A DNA stretch of 64,000 nt from the NCBI GenBank assembly GCA_963575745.1, contig CAUYUJ010016704.1, positions 62,001 to 126,000 on the forward strand. The letters run 5' to 3'. The notes beneath the pieces were generated by a model. It ran no database searches, had not been told where the DNA came from, and saw nothing but the letters and a program-made list of their open reading frames with translations. Position numbers and translations under genes: made by a program. The stretch comes from Prorocentrum cordatum (lineage: Eukaryota; Sar; Dinophyceae; Prorocentrales; Prorocentraceae). Shown here piece by piece: positions 10,776 through 22,296 of the stretch (the stretch's first letter is position 1; each line of letters starts with the position of its first letter).

Positions 10776-10948
10776 TCACCACCCACCAAACCACCCCAAC
10801 CCAACCCGAAGGCCTCAATTTGCCCTCCATTTCCAGTTGGGGGGGGGGGTCGGGGAACACTGAAAAACACACATATGGAACCCGTACCCCCCCCCCCAAC
10901 CCGAAATTGGGGTCTTCGGGTTGGGTTGGGGTGGTCTGGTAGGTAGTC
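10771..10948. mobile_element. Long imperfect palindrome with C-rich and G-rich arms
   Basis: The left arm contains CCACCCCAACCCAACCCGAA and the right arm its complement TTCGGGTTGGGTTGGGGTGG. Pairing continues inward through a G run (about 10,838-10,849) opposite a C run (about 10,887-10,898), leaving a short loop around ACACACATATGG. A roughly 15-base stretch after the left arm is unpaired. The segment folds almost entirely on itself. Confidence 0.6.
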
Positions 10949-11199
10949 AGGACCAGGTGGGCCATTGTTTTGCCGAGGGCTCGAGCCAGCGGCCCGTCGC
11001 ACGCCGGCAGTGCGACCTCGCGCGCGAAAGGGGGCGAACGCGTTCGAATGTGTCGCGCTCCCGCGGGGATCGCGCGCACCTGCGCCTCTTGGGTCGCTGC
11101 GGGGCGGTCTCAGTGACACGCTGGGTCACGTCGGAGCGCCTGGGGCTCGAAGAGGCGAGGACGTCGAAGCAGTGAGAAACCCAAGGACAATCTAAGACG

Positions 11200-11765
11200 T
11201 TTGTCTCTTGAGGCCCTGTTGGAGGTCCTTATGGAACTCTTGTGGGGGGGCTCGAAAAGGCGAGAATATCGAAACAGGCCGAAGATTGCGGGTGGTTGGG
11301 CGGGCCGTAGCATGCTTTTGCCCGCCATGTACGATTTCTCCCTTCTGGTGGCCGTCGACCAATCTTGCCACGGCGCCCAAGTTGCGGTTCGGAGGCTTTG
11401 CGGGAGTTCGTGGAGATCTCTCGCGAAGCTTTTGGGGGGGCTCTTGAAGGCAGTGTGGAAGCTTTGGATGGGACCATTTGGTAGTTTCGTTGGGGTCTAT
11501 GGGGGGCGTCTAGGCGCCTCTTGGGGGCTTGCGGGAGCTCCGCGGGGCCTCTCGGACCCGTTTCGGGCTTCTTGGTGGCCTTTTGGCATCTCTTGGGCCC
11601 CATCTGGGAGCCGTCCTGGAGACCTCATGGGCCGCCTTGGGCTGCTCTTGGGCCGTGTCGGCGCTTTTCTTCGCCGTCTTGAAACCCTCTGGGCCGCCTC
11701 TTGGGTTGTCGTTGGGGCGGCGCGGGGGGGCTCCGCAGGCCGTCTCGGAGCGTCGCGAGCTCGAC
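11200..11765. repeat. CTTGGGGGCC-type degenerate short repeat
   Basis: Words of the type CTCTTGGGGGCCT and CTTGGGCC recur at 10-30-base spacing. The frames across it have no stops simply because the repeat lacks them. Confidence 0.6.
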
Positions 11766-11899
11766 GAGACGAGTACATCAGAAACGGTTGAACACCGATG
11801 GGGCATCAATGACTGTTGCCCCGCGGGGCCCCGTTGGGGGCCCAGTTGGACCTCCCTGAGGGCGTTTCGCAGGTCTCGTGGCGAGCGTCACGGGGGAGC

Positions 11900-11995
11900 C
11901 ACGTGGAGGTGGAGGTGGAGGTGGAGGTGGAGGCGGAGGCGGAGGTGGAGCAGGAGGAGGAGGAGGAGGAGGAGGAGGAGGAGGAGGAGGTCTCG
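11900..11995. repeat. GGAGGT then GGA microsatellite
   Basis: A hexamer run GTGGAG/GCGGAG passes directly into a GGA triplet run. Confidence 0.95.
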
Positions 11996-12209
11996 TGTCA
12001 GGGGCCAAGCGGGGCCACGTGGAGGGCCCCTGGGACCGTCCTGGGCGGTCCGACGCTGTCGGAGACGCGGCGGGACAGCTGATGGGCTCCCCGGCAGGAC
12101 TCTGACTGCCACCTCCCCCCCGAGAAAGAGGCAACTGGGCCGTTCACCCAGGGGAGGGGTCTTGGGGAGGGGCGAGTATCTCACGCGCCGATGGACTCCC
12201 GAGGCGCCA

Positions 12210-12625
12210 GCGGATGTGCATTGCTTTCGTTGCGTCGCTTTGCGCTGGTCTGGTTTGATTTGCCTTGTACTGCACGGTGGCTTTCTCTGTTCGTTGCTGT
12301 TCATTGGGTTGCTTTGCGTTGGCATTCATTGCTTTGCGTTGCTGCGCATTGCAACCCATTGCTTTGCATTGATTGGCATTGCGTTGCATCTCTCTGCAGT
12401 GATTTGCATCGATTCGCGTTGCGTTGTATCGCTTCGAGTTGCTTTGCATTGCAATGCCTCTCCCTGCATCGGTTGCTTTGCGTTGCAGTGCACTGGTTGA
12501 CATTGATGTGCATTGCGTTGCATTGCTTTGCTTGGCTTTGAGATGCATTGCATTGCATTCCGTTGCATTGCCTGGCATTGCTTGCCATTGCTTTGCGTCG
12601 CTTGGCATGCCTGTGCATGGCATTG
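12210..12625. repeat. TTGCATTGCG-type degenerate array
   Basis: About 400 bp of irregular repeats of CATTGCTTTGC/GTTGCATTGC. Period is about 5 or a multiple. Short related tract at 9,200-9,300. Confidence 0.85.
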
Positions 12626-12773
12626 CACAGAAGGGAGGGGAGACGGAGGAGGAGAAGGAGGAGAAGGGAGGGAGGAGGCGGGCTCCAGTTGATGGGGGTC
12701 TAGGCTCACGATGACCAGGCGGTCCGCGGTTCCGCGGCTCGCGGCCAGGAGGGGGAGGCGAAGGAGGAACGAT

Positions 12774-13870
12774 CTTTTTTATATAAAAAAGAAAGAAAGA
12801 AACGTAGATGCATCAATGTACAGGGCAGCCAGCGTGGGCCCCAAACAGTGTGGTTCGATGTAGCATTCTACGCGGCGCAATATATGTGGTGCAATAAATG
12901 TTGTGCAATATTTACGGTGCAACCTGAGTGGTGCAACTCACTTGTGGAATTTGCAGTGTTCAGCTCCACTGCTCGCGCAATCATCCCACCCACTCACCCG
13001 CAACTTGTCTTGCAGAACAAGAGCGGCGGCGATTGCCATGAGTGCTGGGTGCTGCTGGTGCATATTTGCGGTCGCGACAGCCCGCGCGTGCACTTGCGCG
13101 CGGCGGCCAACTGGCTCGGCGCGGCCGACGTTGTCGCGGTATCGCTGACCGTTGGGCACATCCCAGCGGGCGCTTCAGTGCGAGTCGGCGACTTGGGCGG
13201 GCGGCAACGTCGACGACAGTAGACACGATGATAGTAGCGATGCTGGTGATGGTGTTGACAACGACGACCGCACGGCCAGTGACGGCGCCGATACGGATCA
13301 CGCCGGCGACGATGACGGCGTCTTCGCGTCGGTGATGAAGGTGTTGGATAGAGTTCGACGTGTGCGTCGCGGCCGACGCGCGAGAATGGCCCGCATGTCC
13401 CAGCACGCGCGCAAGGGCGTTCGAATGATTTCGGCATGCGGCGCGAAGGGCCCGTTTGTCAGAATTCAATGACACTGCTGAACAATATGGGTGTCTTAAG
13501 AGTTCGCAAGAGCGCGAGGGCAGGCTGTTTGATAATTGTTGTTGCGAAACTAAATGTTTGCATGTGGTGTCGCGACACTCGGTGATGATATCCTCACGAA
13601 ACATTGGGTTTATTTGAGGGAGTTCGGCATGCGCGCGCGACGACGCGCGCGCTTCTTCCCATTTGTTGCAAAATGGTTCTCGCGCCAGCACGCGCGCAAA
13701 GGCGCTCGAACGAGTTTGACATGTACGCGCGAAGACCGTTTGGTAGAATGTTATGCAAATGTTGAAATCCATGGATTGCTTCAGGAATCGCAAGAAAGCG
13801 CGCAAGATTTGTTCCGAACGTCCGTGGTACGAAGGTACATGTTTTCTTACACTTTCCTCAACCATCCTGT
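12774..13870 (-). repeat. MS1 macrosatellite copy (minus orientation)
   Basis: Read on the minus strand it follows the MS1 order seen at 33.5-37 and 52.5-57 kb. The first module contains GCGCGCGTCGTCGCGCGCGC followed by ATGCCGAAATC. The second has TCATCGTC-rich sequence and then CGACTCGCACTGAAG-type sequence. A tail rich in GGGTGGGTGGG and repeated TTGCACCAC closes the unit. On this strand the unit ends in the perfect 18-bp palindrome CTTTTTTATATAAAAAAG (12,774-12,791). The 294-codon minus-strand frame here (12,981-13,865) is repeat translation. Confidence 0.75.
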
Positions 13871-13969
13871 GGTGTTGGGTCCTCGTTGTTTTAATTATGT
13901 TTTAACGCCGCGCGATCCTCTCCTCCCTTCATCTCCCCAGCCTCCGTTCTCCCAGCAGCATCACCATGA

Positions 13970-14245
13970 TCATCCGCATTATCAAAAATGACCACCATCG
14001 TCATCCTCATCGCCGTCGTCACCACCATATCATCATCGACATCACGGTCAGCATCATCATCATCATCACCAGCACCACTATTTTGATCGTTATCCTTGCC
14101 GTCACCGTCATCCTCATCATCGGCGTCATCAACATCGTCACCATCATCATCGTCATCAACATCATCATTGCCATCGGCGTCATCATCACCATCATGTTCA
14201 CCATCATCGGCGTCATCACCACCATCATCGTCATCAGATACGGCA
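13970..14245. repeat. CAT/CAC/CGT triplet array
   Basis: Degenerate ATC-type triplets over about 270 bases, directly adjoining the 93-bp array. Confidence 0.9.
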
Positions 14246-15085
14246 CGCCCCTCACACGTTTCGTGGCCCCATAGGGAGCCCCCCCCAAAAAAAACAGTGG
14301 CTGCGCCCGCTTGTCTCCCCCGCATTCGTTGCGGCACACCCGTTGCACGCTTCGTGGCCCCATCGGGAGCTCCACCGAGGGCCCCAGTGGCTGCGCCCGC
14401 ATGCCGCTCCCACACCCATTTCGGCACACCCTCCCTTCACACGGTTCGCGGCCCCATAGGGGGCTCCACCGAAGGTCCGATCGGTTGCGCCCGCATGCTT
14501 CCCCCACCACCAGATTTTGGCACACCCTGCATCACCGAAGGCCCCCGTGGTTGCACCCGCATGTTTCCCCACCACCCATTTCGGCACACCCCTCACACGT
14601 TTCGTGGCCCCATACGGAGCTCAACCGAAGGCCCCAGTGGCTGCGCCCGCATGACCCCCCACCACCCACACCCCTCACACGTTTCGTGGCCCTATGGGGA
14701 GCTCCATCGAAGGCCCCAGTGGCTGCGCCCGCATGCTTCACCACCACCCATGTCGGCACACCTTTCACGCGTTCCGTCGCCCCATAGGGAGCCCCCCCCG
14801 AAAGCCCCAGTGGCTGCGCCCGCATGCCTCCCCACCACCCATTTCGGCACACCCCTCACACGTTCGTGGCCCCATCGGGAGCTCAACCGAAGGCCCCACT
14901 GGCTGCGCCCACATGCCGCCCCCACACTGATTTCGGCACACTCTTCACACTGGTCGCGGCCCCATAGGGAGCTCCACCGAAGGCCCGATCGGTTGCGCCC
15001 GCATGCCGCCCGCATACCCATTTTGGCACACCCCTCACACGTTGTGTGGCCCCTGGCCCACAGGGAGCTCCACCGATGGCCCCAG
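14240..15085. repeat. 93-bp tandem array, about nine units
   Basis: Units share GGCACACCCCTCACACG..TTCGTGGCCCCAT..GGAGCTCCACCGAAGGCCCCAGTGGCTGCGCCCGCATGCC in order. Unit starts (GGCACACC) fall near 14,238, 14,332, 14,425, 14,519, 14,583, 14,754, 14,848, 14,935 and 15,028; most spacings are 93-94 bp, with shortened units. Because 93 is divisible by three, a 344-codon frame crosses it; I regard that as a by-product. Confidence 0.9.
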
Positions 15086-15329
15086 CGGAGATTTTGGCCC
15101 CTCGTGGTCCTCTCTTTGCTTGTTCGGTAACGGGTCTCAAGATGCGTTGATGTTGATGTGGTGTCTCGCCCAACTGAGCCTTCCTCCTCCGCCAGCCACC
15201 TCCTGCTCGCGCTGCCTTGTGCCTCGTCCATGAAGTGGCGCGGTGCCTATGCGAAGAAGGGCCATGCATTGCGCTACTCGTAGTTTGCGTGCCCCCCCCC
15301 TCCTTCGTTTTATATCCTGCTCGGTACGC

Positions 15330-16090
15330 GCAGCTGCATATGGTTGGGTCCTTCGCCAAGCTAATCTGGACTCTTGATTTCGGGAACCCTACGACACCTA
15401 AAGTGTTGAAGGGTTCCGGCATGCGCGCGACGACGCGCGCGTTTGCAGGGATGTTTGAAATTGATGGTTTGCGATGAACGAGTGTGCGCGCATTGTTCTT
15501 TTGCAGAGGATGTCTGGGTGTGTCGATACCGGTTGGGCCAGGATGGTGCGAACTCATATTTCGGATGAGCGATTTAGCAGGACCATAGGTACATCGCAAT
15601 GCGAAATGGGGCGCATATAACCCCAGGGGGGCATAATCTATGTCATTTTAAGAATGGGGCATATTTGTGGTGCGATCTATGTTGTGCACGTAAGTTTGAA
15701 CACTTTGGAATTGTCAACTCCATTGCGCGCGCAATCACCCCACCCGCCCACCCGGAAACTGGTCTGCAAACCCCACGCGGCGGCGATTGCGATGAGTGCT
15801 TGGCGTTGGCTGGTGAATATTTGCGGCCGCGCATGCTCGCGCGCTCAGCGGCCAGCTAGTTTGGCGCGACCGATGCGGCCGCGGTGGCGCTGACCGTTGG
15901 GCATTTCTCAGCTGGCACTTGAGTGCGAGCCGCTGACTTGGGCTCGCGTGGTATCATGGTGACGTCGACAACGGTACGCACGATGATGAACGTAGCGATG
16001 GTGGTGACGATGGTGACGATGGCAACGGCAAGGCGCCGATGCTGATCACGCCGATGCTGATGACGAGGTCCTTGCGTCGGTGAGGAAGGT
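15330..16090 (-). repeat. MS1 macrosatellite, tail of one unit joined to head of the next (minus orientation)
   Basis: On the minus strand 16,090-15,657 is MS1 tail (GGGTGGGCGGGTGGGG with TTGCACCAC-like words). A near-palindrome CATTCTTAAAATG (15,644-15,656) follows, then the MS1 head ATAGATT..CCCCCC (15,600-15,640) and on to a first module with GCGCGCGTCGTCGCGCGCATGCC at about 15,420. The same tail-palindrome-head order occurs in the plus-strand tandem runs. Confidence 0.75.
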
Positions 16091-16198
16091 TTTTGGCCAA
16101 ACGGCAGTTCCCTGAGACTCGCCCATGTGTCCACAGGACGTCGGCCTATAGGTCGCGACGAAGCGGCCCTGGCCCCGCTCATCCGCCTTCTTCTTGCT

Positions 16199-16303
16199 CG
16201 GGCTGGGCGAGGACCAGGACACATCGTCCCAGAGCGTTCCGCAACGCTCTCGCAGCGTTCTGGAACTCTGTGGAACGACCGGATCCAAGAGTTCCTCGAT
16301 GTA
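16199..16303. repeat. Dispersed repeat E, copy 1
   Basis: Shares GGGCT.GG.CGAGGA, CCAGAGC.TTCCGCAACGCTCTC and a final CTCGATGTA with 46,209-46,339. Inside, AACGCT and AGCGTT form a short stem in both copies. Confidence 0.6.
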
Positions 16304-16318
16304 TCATGGTCATTGTTA

Positions 16319-16495
16319 CAGTCGGGGCCCTGCAGAAGGAACCCTTTTCGTTGGGGAGGGGCTCCGCGCTCCTTAAGTGTTTCACAGCTTGCCTCAGGCT
16401 TTCCTTACGTTTTCGACGGGAAATCGATTGTTAACTCATGGAAAAAAAGGGGCCTCGTTCCTTATTTTGGGTTCCTTAGGTCAAGGCCCTGATTG
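16319..16495. mobile_element. Tc1/mariner-like MITE, copy 2, inside 17-bp direct repeats
   Basis: 177 bp, same family as 10,426-10,601, starting CAGTCGGGGCCCTGCAG and ending AAGGCCCTGATTG. TA flanks both sides. In addition TATCATGGTCATTGTTA is present exactly before (16,302-16,318) and exactly after (16,496-16,512) the element, so the flanking repeat is much longer than the usual TA. Confidence 0.85.
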
Positions 16496-16519
16496 TATCA
16501 TGGTCATTGTTATTTCCAT

Positions 16520-19440
16520 TGCGCTGTCTCACTTGCTCTCCATCACGCTCGTGGTCTTCCCCCTCTTGCCTCACGCGCTGCACTGCGCGAGCGGTGCGGG
16601 GCACATGCTGCTTTTGTTTTCGGTTCAATGCCTCGTCGCCGTGCACGTCGTGGTTGTCGTCGTCTTCGTCGTGGTCGGAGTCGTCGTCATCGTCGTCGTC
16701 GTTGTCGTCCCCGTCGTCGTCGCAGTCGTCGTCGTCGCACGGGAGGGGTTGACCCCCCCCACACTTTGGAAGGGGGAGTTGCGAGGGGAGGGCTCTCCAA
16801 TCGAAGAACGGGAGTCAGTTTTGGAGAGGAGGGGGAATTGGATGAAAGGAAGCTGGGTTTGTTTCGGGAGTGGGGGTGTTTTTGTTCTGCTGTGCAGTCG
16901 ACGTGGGATCCGTTCTTTCAAACTGATGGATCGCGACGTTACGGCCCGACGAAGGCATAATATCTCAGAACAGCGAGCATTGTCGCAAGACCGCGCCACG
17001 ACGCCGAGGTCTCAGGACGCGGCGACACCATGGACCTACGGCGCCGCAGCACCAGGACACCAAGCTGGCATGGCACCACGACGGCGCTACAACGCCACAC
17101 GACGCGCCCTTGCCTCTTCTCCCACAGGGCACGCGAGAGGCTGCGAGAAGTGGCAGCGGGAGCTGCGGTTGGCGGGAGAAGCAGAACAAGACATAGCCCG
17201 GCAGGCGTCCAGCGACCACCCTGCGTGTCGTGCTTGCGGTAGGCTGCAGGGCTCGCGGAGTGGCTGGCAGGCAGGCGGAGGACCTCCAAAGACGGGCGGC
17301 TCCGACACCACAGCCAATGTAGCATCCAGGTCGCCAGCGCCAAGTCCCAAAACATGTACAGATTCTTGGACGCTTTTCCCCGTCTGCCGGGGAAGGCCCG
17401 CGGTGGCTGCAACCGCTGTCGGAATGCGCTCGGGCGACACAATCGGGCCGGACGAAAGGGGGGGATTGGGAAAGGGAGGGTTACGAAATTTGCTGCATGC
17501 AGCTGGTTTCGGCCTCATCGAGGGGCCCATTCCTCGATACATAGTCGCCTCCGGCGCCAGGAGGCGCGGGGAAAATCAGGTACGTGAGCTGATTCTCAAA
17601 CCCCCCCTTTGCTATCCCCCCCGGGCGACACAAGGCAGGAGGACGTTTTGACCGACCACAAATTCAGTGGCCATGGAGGCTTGGGGCCTGCACCGCACGA
17701 GCGTCATGCACGGAGCGAACCCAACAAACTGCGAGCTTCCAGTGAGGGGTGCTGGCGGAGGATCGTGCCATCTTGGCTGCGAAAAAATGTGACTGATCTG
17801 GGCATGCGGGTGGAGGTTGGCGCAAGAGCAGCCGTGCTTCTTCACCGCACGAGGCGCACATGGAGGGGGCATACCCAGAGGCGGTTTACCCTGGGGACGC
17901 TTACGTGGGGGGGGCTTGCCCGGAGGGGCCCTTTCCCCACCAGCACTAAGCGGACAAGAGCGGGAAACCCAGCTTGGAAGCGGAGTGAGCGGGATGGGCG
18001 AGACGGCTCGTGTCTGACTCGCCCCGCGCCTGGAGGGAGCCTTTTTGGGGGGCGGGTCGGTGGAAGGGGGGGTAGCGAGAAGGGCGCGGGCGGTTAGGCG
18101 TAGCCGTTTTTTGGGGGATACGGAAGGAAGGGGAGGGGCTAGAGGGGCTAGCATTCGGTGTGGGCGCCAGCAATGCAGCCGATGTGCAGAGACGCGGCCA
18201 GACAGGTCGGTCAGCAGAACGTGTGGAAGCAGCCCGCCCGTTGGCGCCGAAGTCTCAAAGCAGTGAAGGCCGGTCGCAGGCGGAACGCGGGGTGGGGCGC
18301 GACGCGGGTCGCGGGGCAGAACGCGAGCCGGGTCGATGGGCGTGTCGCGTGGCGGGTCACGGTGCGGGTCGCGTGCGGGTCGCGCAGCCGGTCGCGAGCC
18401 GGACCGCGGGATGGACCGCAGGCGGATCGTTGTTGGGTCGTTGCGACATCGCGACAAGCATGAGCAGCTTCCCACACAACGCTGTATCTCACTTCAGCCG
18501 CAGCCGCGCATTTGTGAAGACAATGTAAAGCCGTTCCGCCGTGTCATTGTGACTTGCACGTTGCACAAACCGCAATATTCTAAAGTGTTCGCACCTGCGC
18601 TGAAAAACCCGTGCGCAAGGCATCGGTATTTCGCGTGATTTTTGGTTGACGGGAGACATGCGAGTAATCGGGGTTGGCGGAGGTTAGAGTGCGAGAGCTA
18701 CGCTTCAGGTACAATTGGTGACCGTCTGGAACAGCTACTATCGAGTGCGTACGCAAACGCCGAGGACATTGAACTTGCCAGTTCCATTCGACGTTGCTTT
18801 GGTGAAAGGATTAACAACTCCAGCTCTCGCTCAATAGTGTGGTCATCGCTTTGCCTGCAGCAAGCTCTTTGAGTCCATCTGATCATACAGAATGCAGCCA
18901 TGAATGTGGTGACACTGCGTGGTCGACTGCTTTGCGCTTTTATCATCGTCCATATCATGCGGCTGTACGTGCGTGGCCGACTCAGCACCCAGGAATTCTC
19001 AGCGAAGGTCATTGTCCGTGCTCATGTACGCAAGCGCGTTGCATGCACACTGAACCTCGACATGTCCGGATTCATCACGCATCGAACGTATGGATATGTG
19101 TTGGTTTCCTGGCTTCCAGAGGACGCCCAACGAAGCATAAGCATTTGTTGGAGGACAGTGTAGTGTTGCTGCTGCTTCGCCCATGGCATATGTATTTCTG
19201 ACCCTAGGAGGCGAGAAGACAGAAAGCTCATTTGAAAGAAGTTCAGGACATGCGGGGTGAACTTGAGTGTCTCGAAGTTGCCCCGACGCTGCCGCAGTCT
19301 TCGAATTGATTCAGGCGTTATGTCCCGGATGCCTTGAGAAGACCACTGCTGACCCCAGGTTTCTTGCAAGCACACGTTGATTTGATACGAGCACCTACTG
19401 GTTCATAAGCGAGAGCGCCGTGCTCCCATTTCTTGGTTCT
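16520..19440. other. No gene recognised; GTC triplet tract and GC-rich stretches
   Basis: A GTC triplet run lies at about 16,655-16,745. A GCGGGTCGCG-type degenerate minisatellite lies at about 18,285-18,420. The remaining sequence has several frames of 100-420 codons in GC-rich parts, none with a recognisable motif. At 18,640-19,200 composition is more balanced, with two ~80-codon frames and no family match that I can see. Confidence 0.4.
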
Positions 19441-20580
19441 TCCCCTCTCGTTTCTGAGGCCGGGATTGGGCGTTTCGCTTGAGACTGTCCTACCCATTGT
19501 GAGCTCCGAGACGCCGCGCGCGAGGCGGTCCAGCGCGTTTTGCTTGAGACATCTTCGCAATTCTGTGCTTCGACCTGTCGCGCGCAAGGTGGTCCGGCGC
19601 GTTTCGCTTGAGGCATCCTTCCAGATCTGAGCTCCGAGACGCCGCGCGCGAGGTCGTCCAGCGCGTTTCGCCTGAGACATTATTCCCACTCTGCGTGCGT
19701 TTCGCTTGAGGCATCCTCACAACTCTGCGCCTCCGTCCTGCCTCGCGCGAGGTGGTCCGTCGCGTTTCGCCCGAGAAATCTCCACAACTCTGAGCTTCGA
19801 GATGCCGCGCCCACAGTTGTATGGCGCGTTTCGCTGGAGGCATCTCCCCAATTCCAAATTTCGAGATGCTGCGCGAGACGCGAGGGGTGGTCTGGCCCGC
19901 TTCGCTTGAGACACCCTCGCAACGCCACTCTGAACTCCGACCTGCCGCGCCCAGGATGGTCCGGCGCGCATTCTCACATCTCCAGTGTCTGCGTTGGTCG
20001 GGATGGGGCGCTTCGCGTAAGACCTCCTCACTCCGAGCTCCGAGACGCCGCGTGCGAGGTGGTCCGGCGCGTTTCGCCCGAGACACGCTCCGAGCTGCCG
20101 CGCGAGACTTGGCATCGCTCGGACGTGTGCATTCTTCCTCTAGCGAGGACCATCGAGGAGCTTCCTTGATCATTTGGCGAAAAAACCACGCACGAAACCG
20201 AAAAAAACACAGGGAATGGACGTCCGAGCGATGGCCAGGAGAGCTGTTCGCGGGCCCATTTCGCTTGAGACATCCCCGCCCTTCCAGCGCCCCGAGCTGC
20301 CGCGCGCGAGGTGGTCCAGCGCGTTTCGCTTCAGGCATCCTATCAACGCTGAGCTCCAGGATGCCGCGCACGAAGTAGTCTGGCGCGTTCCGCTTGAGAC
20401 ATCCCCCCCAATTCTGAAGTTCGAGATGCTGCGCGAAAGGTGGTCCCGCCCGTATCGCCTGAGACATCTTCGCAACTTTGAGCTCCGAACTGCCGCGCGC
20501 AAGATCGTCCGGTGCGTTTCGCTGGAGGCATTCTCGCATTTTGGAGCTCCGAGCTGCCGCGCGAGAGGTGGACATGCGCC
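19440..20580. repeat. About 64-bp GC-rich tandem array, roughly 15 units
   Basis: Each unit carries GAGCTCCGAGACGCCGCGCG, then GAGGTGGTCCGGCGCGTTTCG and then CTTGAGACATC with variations. Spacing is mostly 62-66 bp (for example 19,500, 19,564, 19,629). The period is not a multiple of three, so the 598-codon minus-strand frame through it is fortuitous. A stretch at 20,110-20,260 is unrelated sequence inside the array. Confidence 0.85.
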
Positions 20581-20624
20581 CCTGGCACGGGCTGATCTTG
20601 CACAGCCCTCGTCGGGCGAGCGAG

Positions 20625-21268
20625 CGAGCAAGCGAGGAGGAGGGAAAGGGCGAGGAGGAGCAGGTGGAGGAGGAGAAGGAGGAGGAAGAGGGAGGACTGC
20701 GAGGACGAGGCGACGAGGAGGAGGAGGAGGAAGACGAGGAACACTTCGTGGAGGAGGCGGAAGCGGAGGAGGAGGAGGAGGAAGAGGAGGAGGGGAGGAG
20801 GAAGGGGAAGAGGAAGAGGGGAGGAGGATCAGGAGGAGGAGGACGAGGAGGAGGAAGAGGACGAGGAGGAGAAGGAGGAGGAGGAGGGGAGGAAGAGAGG
20901 GAGGAGGAGGAGGAGGTGGAAGGGGGAGGAGGAGCGATGCGAAGCTGAGGAGGACAGGGAGTGCGAGGAAAGGTACGAGGAATACCAGGAGGAGCACGGC
21001 AAGCATGAGGAGGAGCAGGAGGAACAACAGCATGATAACTTCGACGACGAGGTCGAGAATGAGGATGAGGAGGAGGAGGAATAACACAACGAGGAGGAAT
21101 AGCACCAGGAGCACGGGGGGCATTTCGTATGAGGAGGGGCGAGGATGAGTGAAATGAAAAGACATCGAAGGAGGAGGAGTAGGAGGAGGACGAGGAGTAG
21201 GACGAGGAGGTCGAGGAGGAAGAGGAGGAAGAGGAGCAGCAGGAGGAGGAGGAGGTTGAGGAAGAGGA
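20625..21268. repeat. GGA/GAGGA purine-rich block
   Basis: About 640 bases of mainly GGA triplets on the plus strand with sporadic C/T. Frames on both strands are low-complexity artefacts. Confidence 0.9.
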
Positions 21269-21271
21269 GGG

Positions 21272-22296
21272 CCAGTGGAAACCCAAAAGTCATCAACGAT
21301 GTTGGAATTACCCCTCCCTCCAACCTCCCTTTTCATAGGCCCCTACAGCGGTTCATTTCCATTGAGGAAATTGCCTCGTTGGAAGACAACAGTGTGAAGA
21401 TCCTGAAGCATGCCAAAACATTGTTCTCGGGATTTCAACGCCTTGGCCGCTGCGTCTTGACGATCCGGAGTTGTGCAATAACGCCATCTTTGGAACTTCG
21501 ACACAGCGAATCAACATAACTGTTGCGCATCGCATAATCCTGATCATTTCCAACATACAACTTCTGGTACGTTGGTTATGGGAATCAATGAAACTGTTGC
21601 AGATGTTTAAAAACGAATGTGCGCGGCGCCACATGTTGAAAAGGAACCGCCTTCAATCCGCGAAACTCTGGCACATTTTCGAAACGACTGTGCGCGGCGC
21701 TGAGGCGAGAGCCACAGATTGAAAACGGCCCGCCCTCAATCCGCGAACTTCTTTCATTTTCTAGTTAAAAATAATATTACAAGATGTGCGCAACGCTCAG
21801 GTGAGAGCCACATGTTCAAAACCATGCGCCCTCAATCCGTGAAACTCTTGCACCTGTTTAAAACGAATGCGCGCGGCGCTAAGGCGAGAGTCACATTTTG
21901 AAAACGACCCGCCCTCAATCCGTGAAGCTCTTGCAATTATTTGAAAAGAATGTGCGCGACGCTAAGGCGAGAGCCACATTTTGAAAACGACCAGCTTTCG
22001 ATCCGTGAAACTCTTCCACTGTAAAAACAAATGTGCGCGGCACTGAGGCGAGAGCCACATGTTGAAAACGACCCGCCCTCTATCCGTGAAGCTCCTGCAC
22101 ATGTTTAAAACGAATGTGCGCGGCGCCAGGGCGAGAGCCACATTTTGAAAACGACCCGCCCTCCATCTGTGAACCTGTTGCCAATTTTTAAGCTTCAGAG
22201 TCATGAATGGTGAGGGCGCCTCAGGCGAAACGCCCAGCCCGCCCTAAAAACTGGCCTCGGGGTGCGACAGGGAGGAGTTATAAGGAGAAGGACTGG
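21272..22296 (+). repeat. Dispersed repeat H copy 1, including seven 82-bp tandem units
   Basis: The segment matches 48,937-49,832 in order. It begins CCAGTG.AAACCCAAA, has CATCAACGA.GTTGGAA and then GGTTCATTT....TTGAGGAA. An 82-bp array follows (GAAAACGACCCGCCCTCAAT ... GTGCGCGGCGCTAAGGCGAG). It ends GGCCTCGGGGTGCGACAGGG. Units here start near 21,639, 21,720, 21,819, 21,899, 21,981, 22,064 and 22,148. Confidence 0.85.

Noticed and set aside
12981-13865. 294-codon minus-strand frame with counterparts in other MS1 copies
   Set aside because: The shared stretch (HHRREDAVIVAGVISIGAV-like) is found in plus-strand copies in various frames with stops; it follows DNA similarity and shows no sign of protein-level conservation.
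19490-21286. 598-codon minus-strand frame
   Set aside because: It joins a GGA block and a 64-bp non-triplet array; composition is entirely determined by these repeats.
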